Assembly: GCF_030549615.1 (NCBI RefSeq)
Contig: NZ_CP130832.1
Coordinates: 2,418,001 to 2,482,000 of the forward strand
From: Stenotrophomonas sp. 610A2
GTDB lineage: Bacteria > Pseudomonadota > Gammaproteobacteria > Xanthomonadales > Xanthomonadaceae
DNA length: 64,000 nucleotides
Reading direction: 5' to 3'
The translations under genes were made by a program, and so were the position numbers. The notes beneath the pieces were generated by a model. It was not told where the DNA came from and did no database searches. It saw only the letters and a list, made by a program, of their open reading frames with translations. Numbering within the stretch: the first letter of the stretch is position 1; each line of letters opens with the position of its first letter. This document shows positions 1-8,850 of this stretch, one piece after another.

Positions 1-515
1 AGTAGCGTTTGTTCTCCAACACACAGTGGTCCGCTAACGGCCAGTAGCGGACGTCTGAGCTGATGCTCGGCTTCTATTCGGAAGTAGCAACGTCCCCGGC
101 CTACTCATGAATGGCAGCGTTCCGCGTTAGACGCGTGATGCTTGGTTCGGAAAGACCCTGGACACCCTGCGGCGCACACTCATCCTGCAGGGGACCATGG
201 ACCCGAAAACTGCAGGCGCTGGCGCCAAAGAGTACGCGTCCACGCTTGGCAGCTCGGGGGCCGGCACTTTCCACATGGTGGACCGCGGCGCCCATCTGCT
301 GGCGTTGGTGCCGCCACACTGCTTTGTTGCGGCAGTCGATGCTTCCATTGGTAGCGACGTGCTGAGCGAGCACTGTGCAGAGCCAGCGCCAGGGTGAGAA
401 AGCTCGCCTCGGTGCGGGTCCGCTCTGATTGGGGCAGCCACTCTCGCAGTGGTTCTGGGTGCCGATATCAGTAGAGCCACTGAAGAGGGCTTTCATATCG
501 CTCCGGTGGCCGCGC
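1..515. other. Left-end stretch without a confident gene
   Basis: Several overlapping open frames occur on both strands but none shows a recognisable domain. The least unlikely is a plus-strand frame at 197-397 (66 codons) that starts ATG just after an AGGGG and uses GC-rich third positions; it could be a small hypothetical protein or the remnant of a larger gene. I cannot support a function for it. Nothing RNA-like or repetitive is apparent. Confidence 0.3.
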
Positions 516-992
516 TTACATGCCCAGATCAGATAGTCCCGGGTGATCATCGGGGCGACGCCCCAGCGGCCAATGGAACTTCCGGTCGCTTTCCTTGATC
601 GGCATGTCGTTGATGCACGAGAAACGGCGTTCCATCAGGCCATCGGCAGCAAATTCCCAGTTCTCGTTTCCATACGAGCGATACCAATTGCCTGAGTCGT
701 CGCGCCATTCATAGGCGTAGCGCACTGCAATACGGTTCTCGGTAACCGCCCACAGCTCCTTGATCAAGCGGTACTCAAGCTCCCTCTTCCACTTGCGGGC
801 CAGGAACTGTCGGGCTTCTTCACGGCCCTGGGTGAACTCGGCGCGGTTCCGCCACTGGGTGTCGAGCGAGTAGGCAAGTGAAACCTTGTCCGCATCACGA
901 GAGTTCCAACCGTCTTCGGCAAGTCGGACTTTTTCGATGGCCGATTCGCGGGTGAAGGGGGGAAGCGGCGGGCGAGCTTGAGCGTTGGACAT
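516..992 (-). CDS. DUF1348-type NTF2/SnoaL-like protein
   Basis: About 158 residues. The sequence has the DUF1348 pattern: an N-terminal helix ([20 protein letters not shown]), a tract WRNRAEF around residue 50, and a C-terminal WEF...RR.SCIND block ending in a W-P-L-G-R-R-P tail. DUF1348 proteins are small NTF2-fold cytoplasmic proteins of unproven function. An ATG six codons further upstream (1010) is possible; the internal ATG opening MSNAQ fits the family length better. It lies 63 bp downstream of, and on the same strand as, the tetR gene, so it may be controlled by that repressor. Family assignment is confident, biochemical role is unknown. Confidence 0.8.
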   Translation of the reverse strand: MSNAQARPPLPPFTRESAIEKVRLAEDGWNSRDADKVSLAYSLDTQWRNRAEFTQGREEARQFLARKWKRELEYRLIKELWAVTENRIAVRYAYEWRDDSGNWYRSYGNENWEFAADGLMERRFSCINDMPIKESDRKFHWPLGRRPDDHPGLSDLGM

Positions 993-1055
993 GGCAAAGC
1001 CTCCAATCAAAGTGGATACATCGTTGGTTTCAAATTGCGGTGGAGCGTCAGGCCG

Positions 1056-1625
1056 CTAGCGCAGGGCCTGTTTCAGCAACAACTGCGCGACATCCCTGGC
1101 GTCATCTGCGGCGTTGTGATCACCCATCACGCGCGATACGGTGATCGCGCCTTCCATCAGAACCAGCAGCTGGCGCGCCAGTGCGTCCGGCTCCTCGATA
1201 CCCAACTGCCCGGTAAGTTCAAGCGTGTAATCGAGCAACTTCTGCTTGTGATGCCTGGCGATACTGCGAATGGGATCGTCTGGATTCCCGACCTCGCCAG
1301 CCGTGTTGATGAATGCACACCCGCGGTAACCTTCCGACTCGAACCATCCTTTGAGTACGGTGAACATGCGAAGGATGCGCGCCTCGGGGCCATCGCCCTT
1401 GTCACATTCCTGCTGGAACCAGGCCAGCCAACGAACGTCACGTGCGTTCAACGCAGCAGCAGCAACGTCATCCTTGTTCTCGAAATGGCGATAGATGCTT
1501 TTCCGCGCCACGCCCGAGGTCTTTACCAGAAGGTCCATGCCGGTGGCATGTATCCCGTTCTGATAGATCAGCGCCTCAGCCGTCTCCAGGATCTTCTGCT
1601 TGGTGTCGGTCGTCGTGTTGTCCAT
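1056..1625 (-). CDS. TetR/AcrR family transcriptional regulator
   Basis: 189 residues. The N-terminal DNA-binding domain runs from about residue 8 to 55 (ILETAEALIYQNGIHATGMD, then the recognition segment SGVARKSIYRHFENK), followed by a helical ligand-binding domain with the TetR_C-like segment YRGCAFINTAGEV. A longer in-frame start at 1712 exists, but it would place a perfect palindrome (1637-1650) inside the coding region; the start at 1625 leaves that palindrome 12 bp upstream as an autoregulatory operator, so I prefer it. The likely target genes are itself and the DUF1348 gene downstream. Ligand unknown. Confidence 0.88.
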   Translation of the reverse strand: MDNTTTDTKQKILETAEALIYQNGIHATGMDLLVKTSGVARKSIYRHFENKDDVAAAALNARDVRWLAWFQQECDKGDGPEARILRMFTVLKGWFESEGYRGCAFINTAGEVGNPDDPIRSIARHHKQKLLDYTLELTGQLGIEEPDALARQLLVLMEGAITVSRVMGDHNAADDARDVAQLLLKQALR

Positions 1626-1636
1626 GGCGGCATGGT

Positions 1637-1650
1637 AGAACGATCGTTCT
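1637..1650. promoter_or_regulatory. Palindromic TetR-type operator
   Basis: AGAACGATCGTTCT is a perfect 14-bp palindrome 12 bp upstream of the tetR start codon. TetR-family dimers commonly bind such short palindromes next to their own gene. The match is seen directly; binding is inferred. Confidence 0.55.
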
Positions 1651-1748
1651 CCATCGTCAACCAGCCGATGCGCAACGCGAGCCCGTGCCCGCTTCAAGCC
1701 AGGAACGGACATGCTCCAATCTGCACACGCATCGTGCTCAATTCGCGC

Positions 1749-2177
1749 TCATCCCCGTGCGGTCTGCTCGCCAAAGGCCAACCGCAAAGCTTCGGCGTCG
1801 CCGTTCAGCGCAGCACGCATGCGACCCTCATCCAGAGGGCGTACCACCCAGTCGACATCCCATTGGAAGCCATTACGTCTTGAGATCGGAATCGCCAGAT
1901 ACCAACTCGGCCCGGGCCCTACGCAGTACCAGAATGCGTCGTCTGAGGCCTGTGCCATCCAGCGCGGACCCGGTTGCTGCATACCATCGAACCGTCCTTG
2001 CAGCTGTTTCACCACCCGTACCTCAGCACCGGTGAAGGCAGCACCATCGCGCGACGGAAACCGCAGCCGCTCGAACGTTTCCTGACGGGCAGCCCGCAAC
2101 CGTTGCGGGCCGTTGAGTTGCGCAACCGCCGCCATCACCGCCCCCAATCCCAGCAATATCACCAATGCGCTCTTCAC
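1749..2177 (-). CDS. Hypothetical exported or membrane-anchored protein
   Basis: 142 residues starting with GTG after an AGGA. Residues 3-20 (SALVILLGLGAVMAAVAQ) form a hydrophobic N-terminal segment, either a signal peptide or an anchor. The rest is soluble, with a Trp/Tyr-rich middle (residues 80-110, including FWYCVGPGPSWYL). I do not recognise the family. It reads toward tetR and is separated from it by 123 bp. An inverted repeat with arms ACTAC and GTAGT (2192-2208) lies just upstream of its start. Confidence 0.55.
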   Translation of the reverse strand: MKSALVILLGLGAVMAAVAQLNGPQRLRAARQETFERLRFPSRDGAAFTGAEVRVVKQLQGRFDGMQQPGPRWMAQASDDAFWYCVGPGPSWYLAIPISRRNGFQWDVDWVVRPLDEGRMRAALNGDAEALRLAFGEQTARG

Positions 2178-2254
2178 GACGTCCTGCTCGTACTACTAAC
2201 GAAGTAGTCAATGATAGCGATCAGCTGCAGCAGGATGCTGCACTACGGCTCATG

Positions 2255-2623
2255 TTACGAGCTCTCGGCAGTAATCACGGACACACTACCTGCAACAACA
2301 CGCCAGATGCCCTCACGTTCTGCCCAGGTGCGGACGTAGCGGAATCGGCCCGAGAAAGGCTCGGCCAGGAACGTGCCAGAGAGCTGCGCAGTCACGACAG
2401 TGATGCAAACCGCACCATAGTGACGCACTTCGACAGCCAACCAGTCGGCTTGAGACAATCGCTGGGTGCCCGAGCGATGCAGCTGGAGATCATCTTGCTT
2501 CGTGAAGATCTCGCCTCCAGGTCCGACGAACAGCAGATCATCATCAATCAGTTCGTCCAGTGCAGCGACATCACTTTGCAGCATGGCAACTCGAAGTCGC
2601 TCTTCGTACTTCTGAATCTGCAT
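2255..2623 (-). CDS. DUF4440/SnoaL-like nuclear transport factor 2 family protein
   Basis: 122 residues with the DUF4440 layout: N-terminal helices (YEERLRVAMLQSDVAALDEL), the DDDLLFVGPGGE turn near residue 27, a D-x-x-x-x-H-x-S-G segment, and a final strand in which W-R-V-V-A-G-S-V-S matches the usual WR...H end of the family. Such proteins are small cytoplasmic cone-shaped folds used as enzymes or binding proteins; the substrate cannot be told. It stands alone between the exported hypothetical protein and the SDR gene. Confidence 0.75.
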   Translation of the reverse strand: MQIQKYEERLRVAMLQSDVAALDELIDDDLLFVGPGGEIFTKQDDLQLHRSGTQRLSQADWLAVEVRHYGAVCITVVTAQLSGTFLAEPFSGRFRYVRTWAEREGIWRVVAGSVSVITAESS

Positions 2624-2765
2624 GAGCGTCAGTTCTCTCGGTAGCGTTCGAAGGGCTGCGCCAAGCTGGGCCGATCAAGCTGGATCCGACCGACTGTCTC
2701 GATCAACAGCACTGACAACCTGAATTTGTATCGCTTCCCTGAGACAGGGTATACCGAAAGATCCC

Positions 2766-3821
2766 TCATCCGTGCGGCCCACCCATCACGGGAAGAACGA
2801 CGCCATTGATGTAGCTGGCGGTAACAGGAGAGGCCAGAAACACGTATGCCGGTGACAGCTCCTCAGGTTGAGCCGGTCGCTTCATGTCACTGTCAGCACC
2901 AAACTCGGCGACATCCTCCGCTGCTTTATCTGCAGGGTTCAGCGGCGTCCACACCGGGCCTGGGGCAATACAGTTCACGCGGATTCCGCGCGACAGAAGC
3001 TGGGTTGCCAATGCCTTGGTGAAAGCGTGAATCGCGCCCTTTGTCGCGGAATAGTCGATCAGCGACGGGCTGCCGAATATCCCGGTTTCCGAGCCGGTAT
3101 TGATGATGCTGCTACCCTCTTCCATGAAGGGCAGTACTGCCCGTGCCATTTGGATGTATCCAGCGATGTTGGTCTGCAGCGTCTCCTGCAGATGCTCATC
3201 CGCAAGATCCTCCAGGCGATGGCAATGCAGCTGGAACGCGGCATTGTTGACCAGAATGTCGACTCCACCGAACGCCTTGGCGACTTTCTTCACTGCCTTG
3301 TTGCAGAAGGAAGGATCACGCACGTCGCCGCTGATGGCCAGGCTTCGTGTGCCCTCCTCCTCTACTTTGCTGCAGGTCAGCTTCGCATCCTTGTGTTCAT
3401 TGAGATACAAGACGGCGACATCCGCACCCTCTCGCGCAAAAAGAACCGCCACTGCCCTGCCAATGCCTGAGTCGCCACCGGTGATGATTGCGCGCAGGCC
3501 GCGCAACTTGCCGCTGCCCACATAATCGGGCGCCATGTAGCGCGGGGCGAGATCAAGTTCACCTTCCGCGCCGGGTTTGCGAATGCTCTGGGCAGGCATA
3601 CGGCTTGGTTGCTGGCGAGTACCCGCCTGTACCGGCGCCGGTTTGTCTGGCTTGCCGGCAGTGGCGTCCAGCTTGTTCGCCCTGCTCTGAAGTTTCCGCT
3701 GCCTCGCCACTGTACTCTGGGCGTTTTCACCCTCATCGCGTGTCGTTGCGGGCTTCGCAGGGTTCTTCTTGGGCGTTCTTCTTGTGGTTGATTTGGCAGC
3801 GGATTTCCTGGATTCAGACAT
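2766..3821 (-). CDS. SDR family oxidoreductase with basic N-terminal extension
   Basis: 351 residues. The first ~95 residues are a low-complexity Lys/Arg/Ala/Pro-rich extension (K-S-A-A-K, R-R-T-P-K-K) not needed for the fold. The Rossmann SDR core begins near residue 105 with TGGDSGIG (114-121), followed by the NNA motif (192-194), a catalytic serine in NTGSETG (about 244) and YSATK (Y257, K261). The C-terminal part (YINGVVLPVMGG) matches the YhdF/YghA-type 'glucose/ribitol dehydrogenase-like' SDRs found in stress regulons. The basic tail could bind DNA or acidic surfaces; that is inference. The neighbouring small proline-rich ORF and cardiolipin synthase run in the same direction. Confidence 0.9.
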   Translation of the reverse strand: MSESRKSAAKSTTRRTPKKNPAKPATTRDEGENAQSTVARQRKLQSRANKLDATAGKPDKPAPVQAGTRQQPSRMPAQSIRKPGAEGELDLAPRYMAPDYVGSGKLRGLRAIITGGDSGIGRAVAVLFAREGADVAVLYLNEHKDAKLTCSKVEEEGTRSLAISGDVRDPSFCNKAVKKVAKAFGGVDILVNNAAFQLHCHRLEDLADEHLQETLQTNIAGYIQMARAVLPFMEEGSSIINTGSETGIFGSPSLIDYSATKGAIHAFTKALATQLLSRGIRVNCIAPGPVWTPLNPADKAAEDVAEFGADSDMKRPAQPEELSPAYVFLASPVTASYINGVVLPVMGGPHG

Positions 3822-3866
3822 GATTCGACCTTCTAGGCGACTTGGGCAAGCGTCCCGGAATGGGGT

Positions 3867-4058
3867 TCACCTTGCGCCGTCGTTGTCGGGTTGATCGGGT
3901 ACTGGCGGTTCTCTCTCCGGATCCACGGGGGGCAAATCGGGATTGTCGTTGCCAGGCAAGTCAGGGTTCGGGCGATCAGGATTACGAGGATCCCGCATTG
4001 GATCGGGACTTCCAGGTTCGCGGGGTGAATTCGGGTCGGTTGGCGTGGGAGTGCTCAC
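3867..4058 (-). CDS. Small proline/aspartate-rich hydrophilic protein
   Basis: 63 residues, about one third proline, with repeated D-P/N-P steps (NPDRPNPDLPGNDNPDLPP) and no hydrophobic segment, so probably disordered and cytoplasmic. Start is GTG, preceded by AGGTGAG at suitable spacing on the minus strand. It lies between the cardiolipin synthase and SDR genes, all in one direction. No family recognised; translation is plausible but not proven. Confidence 0.5.
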   Translation of the reverse strand: MSTPTPTDPNSPREPGSPDPMRDPRNPDRPNPDLPGNDNPDLPPVDPEREPPVPDQPDNDGAR

Positions 4059-4168
4059 AGCTCACCTCATGTAACGGCGCGATGGCGGTATCGCAGTACC
4101 TACCTTGAGCATGCCAACGTTAGTCAGCAGTCATGCAATGTGAAGAAAGCTCACTGAAGTTCTCTTGG

Positions 4169-5461
4169 TCACAGCTGCGACTTGATCGGAAGAATGAACT
4201 TCTCGATCAGCCTCTCCTTCAATGGTCGCTGCTCCCACATCGCATGGGTGTACCTGATTGTCGGTTTCAGGTCGGCCTCGAATACCTCGGTCATCCGTGC
4301 AGCGAACGCTGCGTCGTAGACATTGAGGCTCGCTTCATCGTTGAGCCGGAAACTGCGAACGTCGAAGTTCGTGGAACCCACGGAGCTCATTATCCCATCC
4401 ACGATCAGCAGCTTGTTGTGCATCATTGTTGGCTGGTATTCGTAGATCTCAACACCAGCCAGCAATAATTCCCCCCAATGCGCTTTCGAGGCCAAGCGAA
4501 CGGTCTCGGAGTCAATGTGCTTCCCAGGCACGGTAACGCGAACCCGCACTCCGCGCTGTCGTGCAGTGATCAGCGCCTTGATGATCAAATCGTCGGGCAC
4601 GAAATACGCAGCCTGCAGGTCGATGCTGTGCTCTGCTGCTGCAATGGCCATCAGGTACATCAGATGCATGCTTTCGCTTCCGCCAGACGGTGATGCCACA
4701 AACAAGTGGGCATCCATCGCGCCGACTGGCGTGATCTGGGGGAAGTAGTCCTCGCCATTGAGCACTTCACCGGTGGTCTTGATCCAGTTGTCGTTGAACG
4801 CGGCCTGCACCTGCGCCACGACCGGCCCCTCGATCTTGAAGTGCATGTCGCGCCAGTGCGCGCTGTCCTGGGCATGCCCATTCCATTGGTCGGCTACTCC
4901 TACTCCACCGGTAAACCCAACACGGCCATCGATGACCAGTAGCTTCCGATGGGTCCGGTTGTTGAGGCGTCCCAGGTTGTACCACTTGAGTGGACGGTAT
5001 TGATGCACCTCGGCGCCGGCATTTCGTATCTGATCAATCAGGCTGCGGTCCATCTTCAAGCTGCCCATCCAGTCCACCATTACTTTTACTTTCACACCTG
5101 CACGGGCGCGCTCGGCAAGCGCATCTGCAAATTCCTGGCCAATCTGCCCCGACCAATAGATGTAGGTTTCAAAGGTGATCGTCTTCTGTGCCGAATGGAT
5201 GGCCTCCAGCATGGCGGGGAATATCGCGTCACCGTTCTGCAGTCCGGTCACGCGATTTCCTGGCACCATTCCGGGCCCGAGAAGTACCGCCATCTCCCTG
5301 CGGAACTGCGGTGAATTCGCAGCGTAGAGGTGCTCGATCCTACGCTCAAGCTTCTTGTCCGACGTCTTGAAGTTCATCGCTATCACGGCTGCCAGCAACG
5401 TGACCATGGCGGTGATCAGGATCGTCCAGAGCATTCGTTTGCGACTCCATTGCTTTGCCAT
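4169..5461 (-). CDS. Cardiolipin synthase-like phospholipase D family protein
   Basis: 430 residues. An N-terminal membrane segment (residues 11-30) is followed by two PLD domains. The first HKD motif is H171-R-K173...D178, the second H348-N-K350...D355, each followed by the usual G and S/G residues (G-S-T-N-F-D-V-R-S at 362-370). This is the ClsB/Cls type that transfers a phosphatidyl group to make cardiolipin in the inner membrane; length and the single anchor favour ClsB- or YwiE-like members over ClsA, which has two anchors. It is monocistronic or read with the small ORFs around it. Exact lipid acceptor is not visible in the sequence. Confidence 0.88.
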   Translation of the reverse strand: MAKQWSRKRMLWTILITAMVTLLAAVIAMNFKTSDKKLERRIEHLYAANSPQFRREMAVLLGPGMVPGNRVTGLQNGDAIFPAMLEAIHSAQKTITFETYIYWSGQIGQEFADALAERARAGVKVKVMVDWMGSLKMDRSLIDQIRNAGAEVHQYRPLKWYNLGRLNNRTHRKLLVIDGRVGFTGGVGVADQWNGHAQDSAHWRDMHFKIEGPVVAQVQAAFNDNWIKTTGEVLNGEDYFPQITPVGAMDAHLFVASPSGGSESMHLMYLMAIAAAEHSIDLQAAYFVPDDLIIKALITARQRGVRVRVTVPGKHIDSETVRLASKAHWGELLLAGVEIYEYQPTMMHNKLLIVDGIMSSVGSTNFDVRSFRLNDEASLNVYDAAFAARMTEVFEADLKPTIRYTHAMWEQRPLKERLIEKFILPIKSQL

Positions 5462-5646
5462 GAGGAGTAGCCCACTTGAGAGGTAAACAAGCTAACTTCA
5501 GGCCGAGTCAGCCTTCCGTGAAGCCGATCGAGGATGAACCATCTCGGTGCTGATGGCCGTACCGCAAAGCTTCGGATTCCCCGATGTTTCATCGACGCTG
5601 AATTGACCGGCGGCCACGAAAGCATCCATCAGGCGCGCTGTTGCGA

Positions 5647-5838
5647 TCAGCGACGCCCGCTTGGGTTGCATGCCGAGGGCCCCTTGTCGATCTGGTTGGA
5701 CTCTCGCAGCTTCTCCTCCTGCTTTTTCTGGTCGGTCTGTTCCTTGCTGTCCTGTTCGCGTGTTGAATCCGTGCCTGGGGTTGCGTCGGTGCGCGCCTTT
5801 TCCTCTTTGCGTCCTGCGGCTGGCTTGTTGTTCGTCAT
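5647..5838 (-). CDS. Small charged hydrophilic protein upstream of cardiolipin synthase gene
   Basis: 63 residues, almost entirely polar (Lys, Glu, Asp, Gln, Thr), for example SKEQTDQKKQEEKLRES, consistent with a disordered protein or short coiled helix. ATG preceded by AGGAAA at good spacing. It follows ligD (stop at 5914) by 75 bp on the same strand, so may be co-transcribed with it. No family recognised. Confidence 0.5.
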   Translation of the reverse strand: MTNNKPAAGRKEEKARTDATPGTDSTREQDSKEQTDQKKQEEKLRESNQIDKGPSACNPSGRR

Positions 5839-5913
5839 CGTGATTTCCTCGATTGGGTTGATTCCCGCTTTCGCGTGCTTCGGCTGTAGTTCCTCTGGGA
5901 TAGGGGCCGGCGA

Positions 5914-8442
5914 CTATGTGTCGCTGGCCCAGCGCGAGAGGTTCTGTTTGAGCGAATCCATTCCTGACCATGGATCCTTCCTGCGCCGCTTCAGCTTCAT
6001 TGGCACGTCCTTGATGGTGAACGCATCGGCCCTGTGAAGCTTCGACAGTTCGCTCCATGCCAGTGGCAACGCCACCGGCGCGCCGGGACGTGCCCGCATC
6101 GAGTAGGACGCGACCGCGGTCGCACCTCGTCCGTTGCGTAGGTAGTCGATGAAGATACGGCGATTTCGGCGGCTCTTGGTGGCGGTGGCCAGGAACCGAT
6201 CCGGCTGTGACTGGGCCAATGCATCGGCGAAGCCGTGTGCGAAGCGCTTCGTCAGCTCCCAATCACACCCAGGTGCAAGCGGCACCACCACATGCAGGCC
6301 TTTGCCACCGGATACGCGCAGGAAGGATTCCAGCTCAATGGCAACCAACAGCTTGCGTATATCCATCGCAGCGCGTTTCACTTCCGCGAATGGCACATCG
6401 GGCCCTGGATCCAGGTCGAACACCACTCTGTCTGCGATATCCGGCGTATCAGCCTTCGCTCCCCAGGGATGGAATTCCAAGGCGTTGAACTGGACCAGCT
6501 CCATCAAACCAGCAAGATCATCGACTACCAGATAATCGGCCCGTGACCCCGACTCTTCCTTGAGCCTGACGGTGGATACCCGCTCGATACCGGCAGTCAT
6601 ATGCTTCTGGAAGAAGCACTGGCGCTCTATGCCAGCCGGGCAGCGGATCACCGACAAGGGGCGCCCGACAATTTCCGGCAGCAGATGATCGGCAATTGCC
6701 AGGTAGTAGTTCCACACGTCCTGCTTGCTGATGTTATCGGCGGGGAACAGCCGCTTGCCGGGGCTGGAGAGTGCAGGCAGCACGGTGTTCGAAGCCTTGG
6801 TCGCAGGCTTGCTGCGCTTGGCCGCAGCCGTTTTCCGTTGAGACATGAGCGAGTCATCGCTGTTGAGGAGATCGTCCACGTTCTTGTCCAGCCGCAGGGC
6901 CTTGAGCGAGGGCTGCCGCAGTAAGGTCTGCCCTCCTATTCCACGGTAGAAGACCTCGACCACGAAACGGGGAGCAAACCACTTGGCCGTGCGCAGGTCG
7001 GTCTCGGTAGTCCCGACATGGACCGTCGGTTTGCTGCCACCTCCACGGAGTCTGTGCGTCAGCTGCTTCAACATTGCGTCGTCGAAACCCGTGCCTACCC
7101 TGCCTGCATAGCGCCAGCCATGGCGGGCATCCGGGCTCGCCAACAGCAGGGAGCCAAAGCCTGAGCGCCCGCCCTTCGGCGCGGTGAATCCCACCACTGC
7201 GAACTCATCCGACGCCAGTTGCTTGGTCTTGCGCCAGTCGTCGTTGCGCCCAGGGTGATAGGGCCGGTCCAAGCGCTTGGATATAACCCCTTCAAAGTGC
7301 TGGTCTGCGGCCACCCGGAACGCGGTCTCGCCGTCCGTGTCTACATGCGCGCTGAAAGCCAGTTGGGGCGATGCACCCTTCAGCAGGTCCTGCAGCAGCG
7401 CCTTGCGTTCAATCAGCGGCGCGTTGGCGACATCTACGCCCTGCAGCTGCAGCACATCGAACAGCACCAGCGTAAGTCGGCCCTGCCGCTCTCCTGAAAG
7501 GATCGCCTGCAGCAGATTGAAATCCTCTTGTGCCCCGCTTCCTGCAATGAGCTCACCGTCCAGCGATGCCGAGTCAAGCCGCAGCCCTTCCAACGCCTCT
7601 CGGATCTCGGGCAATCGATCCGTCCATTCCAGGGCATTGCGTGACCAAAGACGTACCTCGCCGGCTGCAACCGTGACGAGGATCCGATAACCATCCCATT
7701 TTATTTCGTGCAGCCACTCCTCTCCCTCGGGCGGGCTCTGACCCAGCTTTGCCAGTTGCGGTTGGAAAGGTCCTGGCGGCGCCCTGCTCTTGCGAGCACC
7801 TTTCAGGGACAAGGCGCGTTTCGACCAATCCTTGCGACGACCAGACTTCACTGGCACGGTCACAAGCTGCTTCTTTGTGGCCTTGCCGCGGCCGGCACGT
7901 TGTTTGTCGATCTCCGGCGCTGGGGTGACATCAGCCAGCAGGTCATCGGCTTCCAGCACACCCGCAAACGCGTCGCGATCCTTGAACAGCAACCATTGCG
8001 GTTGGCGTGCAGGCTTGCCCGAGCGCACCAGATGCCAGCCGCCTTTCAGCTTGTTGCCGAACAATTCGAACCGCAGATGCCCTTTGGCCAGCTGCATCTC
8101 CGGGTCGCCTTCGGTTGTCCAGATGCCGTGGTCGAACTGCGCCACATGCCCGCCGCCATATTGCCCTTTGGCGATTTCTCCCTCGAAGTCCGCATAGGCG
8201 ATCGGGTGATCTTCCACCTCTACCGCCATCCGTTTCACAAAGGGATCGTAGCTCGGCCCCTTCGGCACTGCCCAGCTCTTCAGCGTGCCCCCGACCTGCA
8301 GGCGAAAATCATAATGGCGGCGACTCGCGTGATGGAGTTGCACGACGAATATCGAACGCCGCCCTTTGGGCAACTGCTTGCCTGGTTCAGGTTCCCGCGT
8401 TTGTTCGAAGCGGCGTTTGCGGCGGTAGTCGGCCAGACTCAT
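5914..8442 (-). CDS. ligD: Multifunctional NHEJ DNA ligase D (PE-LIG-POL)
   Basis: 842 residues, the length and domain order of Pseudomonas/Xanthomonas LigD. The 3'-phosphoesterase domain spans about 15-170 (VVQLHHASRRHYDFRL, then DHPIAY and FEGEIAKGQYGGG). The ATP-dependent ligase domain spans about 225-540 with the adenylation motif E246-I-K248-W-D-G, K248 being the nucleotidyl acceptor, and a C-terminal OB part. The primase-polymerase domain (about 560-830) has the metal-binding DLDPG and the SGGKGLH and FIDYLRN motifs. Together with Ku it processes, fills and seals double-strand breaks. A start 27 codons upstream is open but the ATG at 8442 gives the family N-terminus MSLADYRRKR. Ku is encoded 12 kb away on the same strand. 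Confidence 0.96.
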   Translation of the reverse strand: MSLADYRRKRRFEQTREPEPGKQLPKGRRSIFVVQLHHASRRHYDFRLQVGGTLKSWAVPKGPSYDPFVKRMAVEVEDHPIAYADFEGEIAKGQYGGGHVAQFDHGIWTTEGDPEMQLAKGHLRFELFGNKLKGGWHLVRSGKPARQPQWLLFKDRDAFAGVLEADDLLADVTPAPEIDKQRAGRGKATKKQLVTVPVKSGRRKDWSKRALSLKGARKSRAPPGPFQPQLAKLGQSPPEGEEWLHEIKWDGYRILVTVAAGEVRLWSRNALEWTDRLPEIREALEGLRLDSASLDGELIAGSGAQEDFNLLQAILSGERQGRLTLVLFDVLQLQGVDVANAPLIERKALLQDLLKGASPQLAFSAHVDTDGETAFRVAADQHFEGVISKRLDRPYHPGRNDDWRKTKQLASDEFAVVGFTAPKGGRSGFGSLLLASPDARHGWRYAGRVGTGFDDAMLKQLTHRLRGGGSKPTVHVGTTETDLRTAKWFAPRFVVEVFYRGIGGQTLLRQPSLKALRLDKNVDDLLNSDDSLMSQRKTAAAKRSKPATKASNTVLPALSSPGKRLFPADNISKQDVWNYYLAIADHLLPEIVGRPLSVIRCPAGIERQCFFQKHMTAGIERVSTVRLKEESGSRADYLVVDDLAGLMELVQFNALEFHPWGAKADTPDIADRVVFDLDPGPDVPFAEVKRAAMDIRKLLVAIELESFLRVSGGKGLHVVVPLAPGCDWELTKRFAHGFADALAQSQPDRFLATATKSRRNRRIFIDYLRNGRGATAVASYSMRARPGAPVALPLAWSELSKLHRADAFTIKDVPMKLKRRRKDPWSGMDSLKQNLSRWASDT

Positions 8443-8850
8443 ATTGGCGTCCAACCGGCACAGACGACGCTGCACTGCAGCAGCACTGGGGAGCAGCTGC
8501 TTGACGAACGCGCACAATTGCACGAGGCAGTAACCCGATGCGTTGCGCCCTGACTTGCCCCCATCAACTTGATTGGGGCGGGCCCGTCTCCAGCTGCTGG
8601 TCCCCGCTTGTCCTCGTCATCGTCCATGGGGGCTCCGGATGGTGTCGGATCCACATCGGTTCATGGATATTTTGATTGGTAATCTACGCCTTCAATGTCA
8701 TCGTCGAGTCTAGGAGTGGCTACGGTTGCGTGAAATCGGGTGTCTGCACGATGACGGACTGACAGCTGAATTGCGCTACCTTGTTCCCGGTTCTCGCGCC
8801 GCCGGCTTGGTCGCAAACGAATCCGCCACTCCATCAAGATCATCCGGCCC
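8443..8850. other. Divergent intergenic region between ligD and the GGDEF-EAL gene
   Basis: No convincing gene. A 71-codon minus-strand frame at 8439-8654 overlaps the start of ligD and shows no family features. The region presumably holds the promoters for ligD (leftward) and the cyclic-di-GMP gene (rightward), but I see no clear operator. Confidence 0.4.

Noticed and set aside
101..550. 149-codon minus-strand frame and a shorter overlapping one at the left end
   Set aside because: No family features, and composition looks like frame-shadow sequence (many Arg, Ser, Cys, Pro).
2192..2208. ACTAC/GTAGT inverted repeat as a LexA box
   Set aside because: It does not fit the TTAGN6TACTA pattern known for Xanthomonadales LexA.
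5498..6262. 254-codon minus-strand frame
   Set aside because: Overlaps the 3' end of ligD and the small charged gene in another frame; no recognisable domain.
8439..8654. 71-codon minus-strand frame upstream of ligD
   Set aside because: Overlaps the ligD start without a clear ribosome site or similarity.
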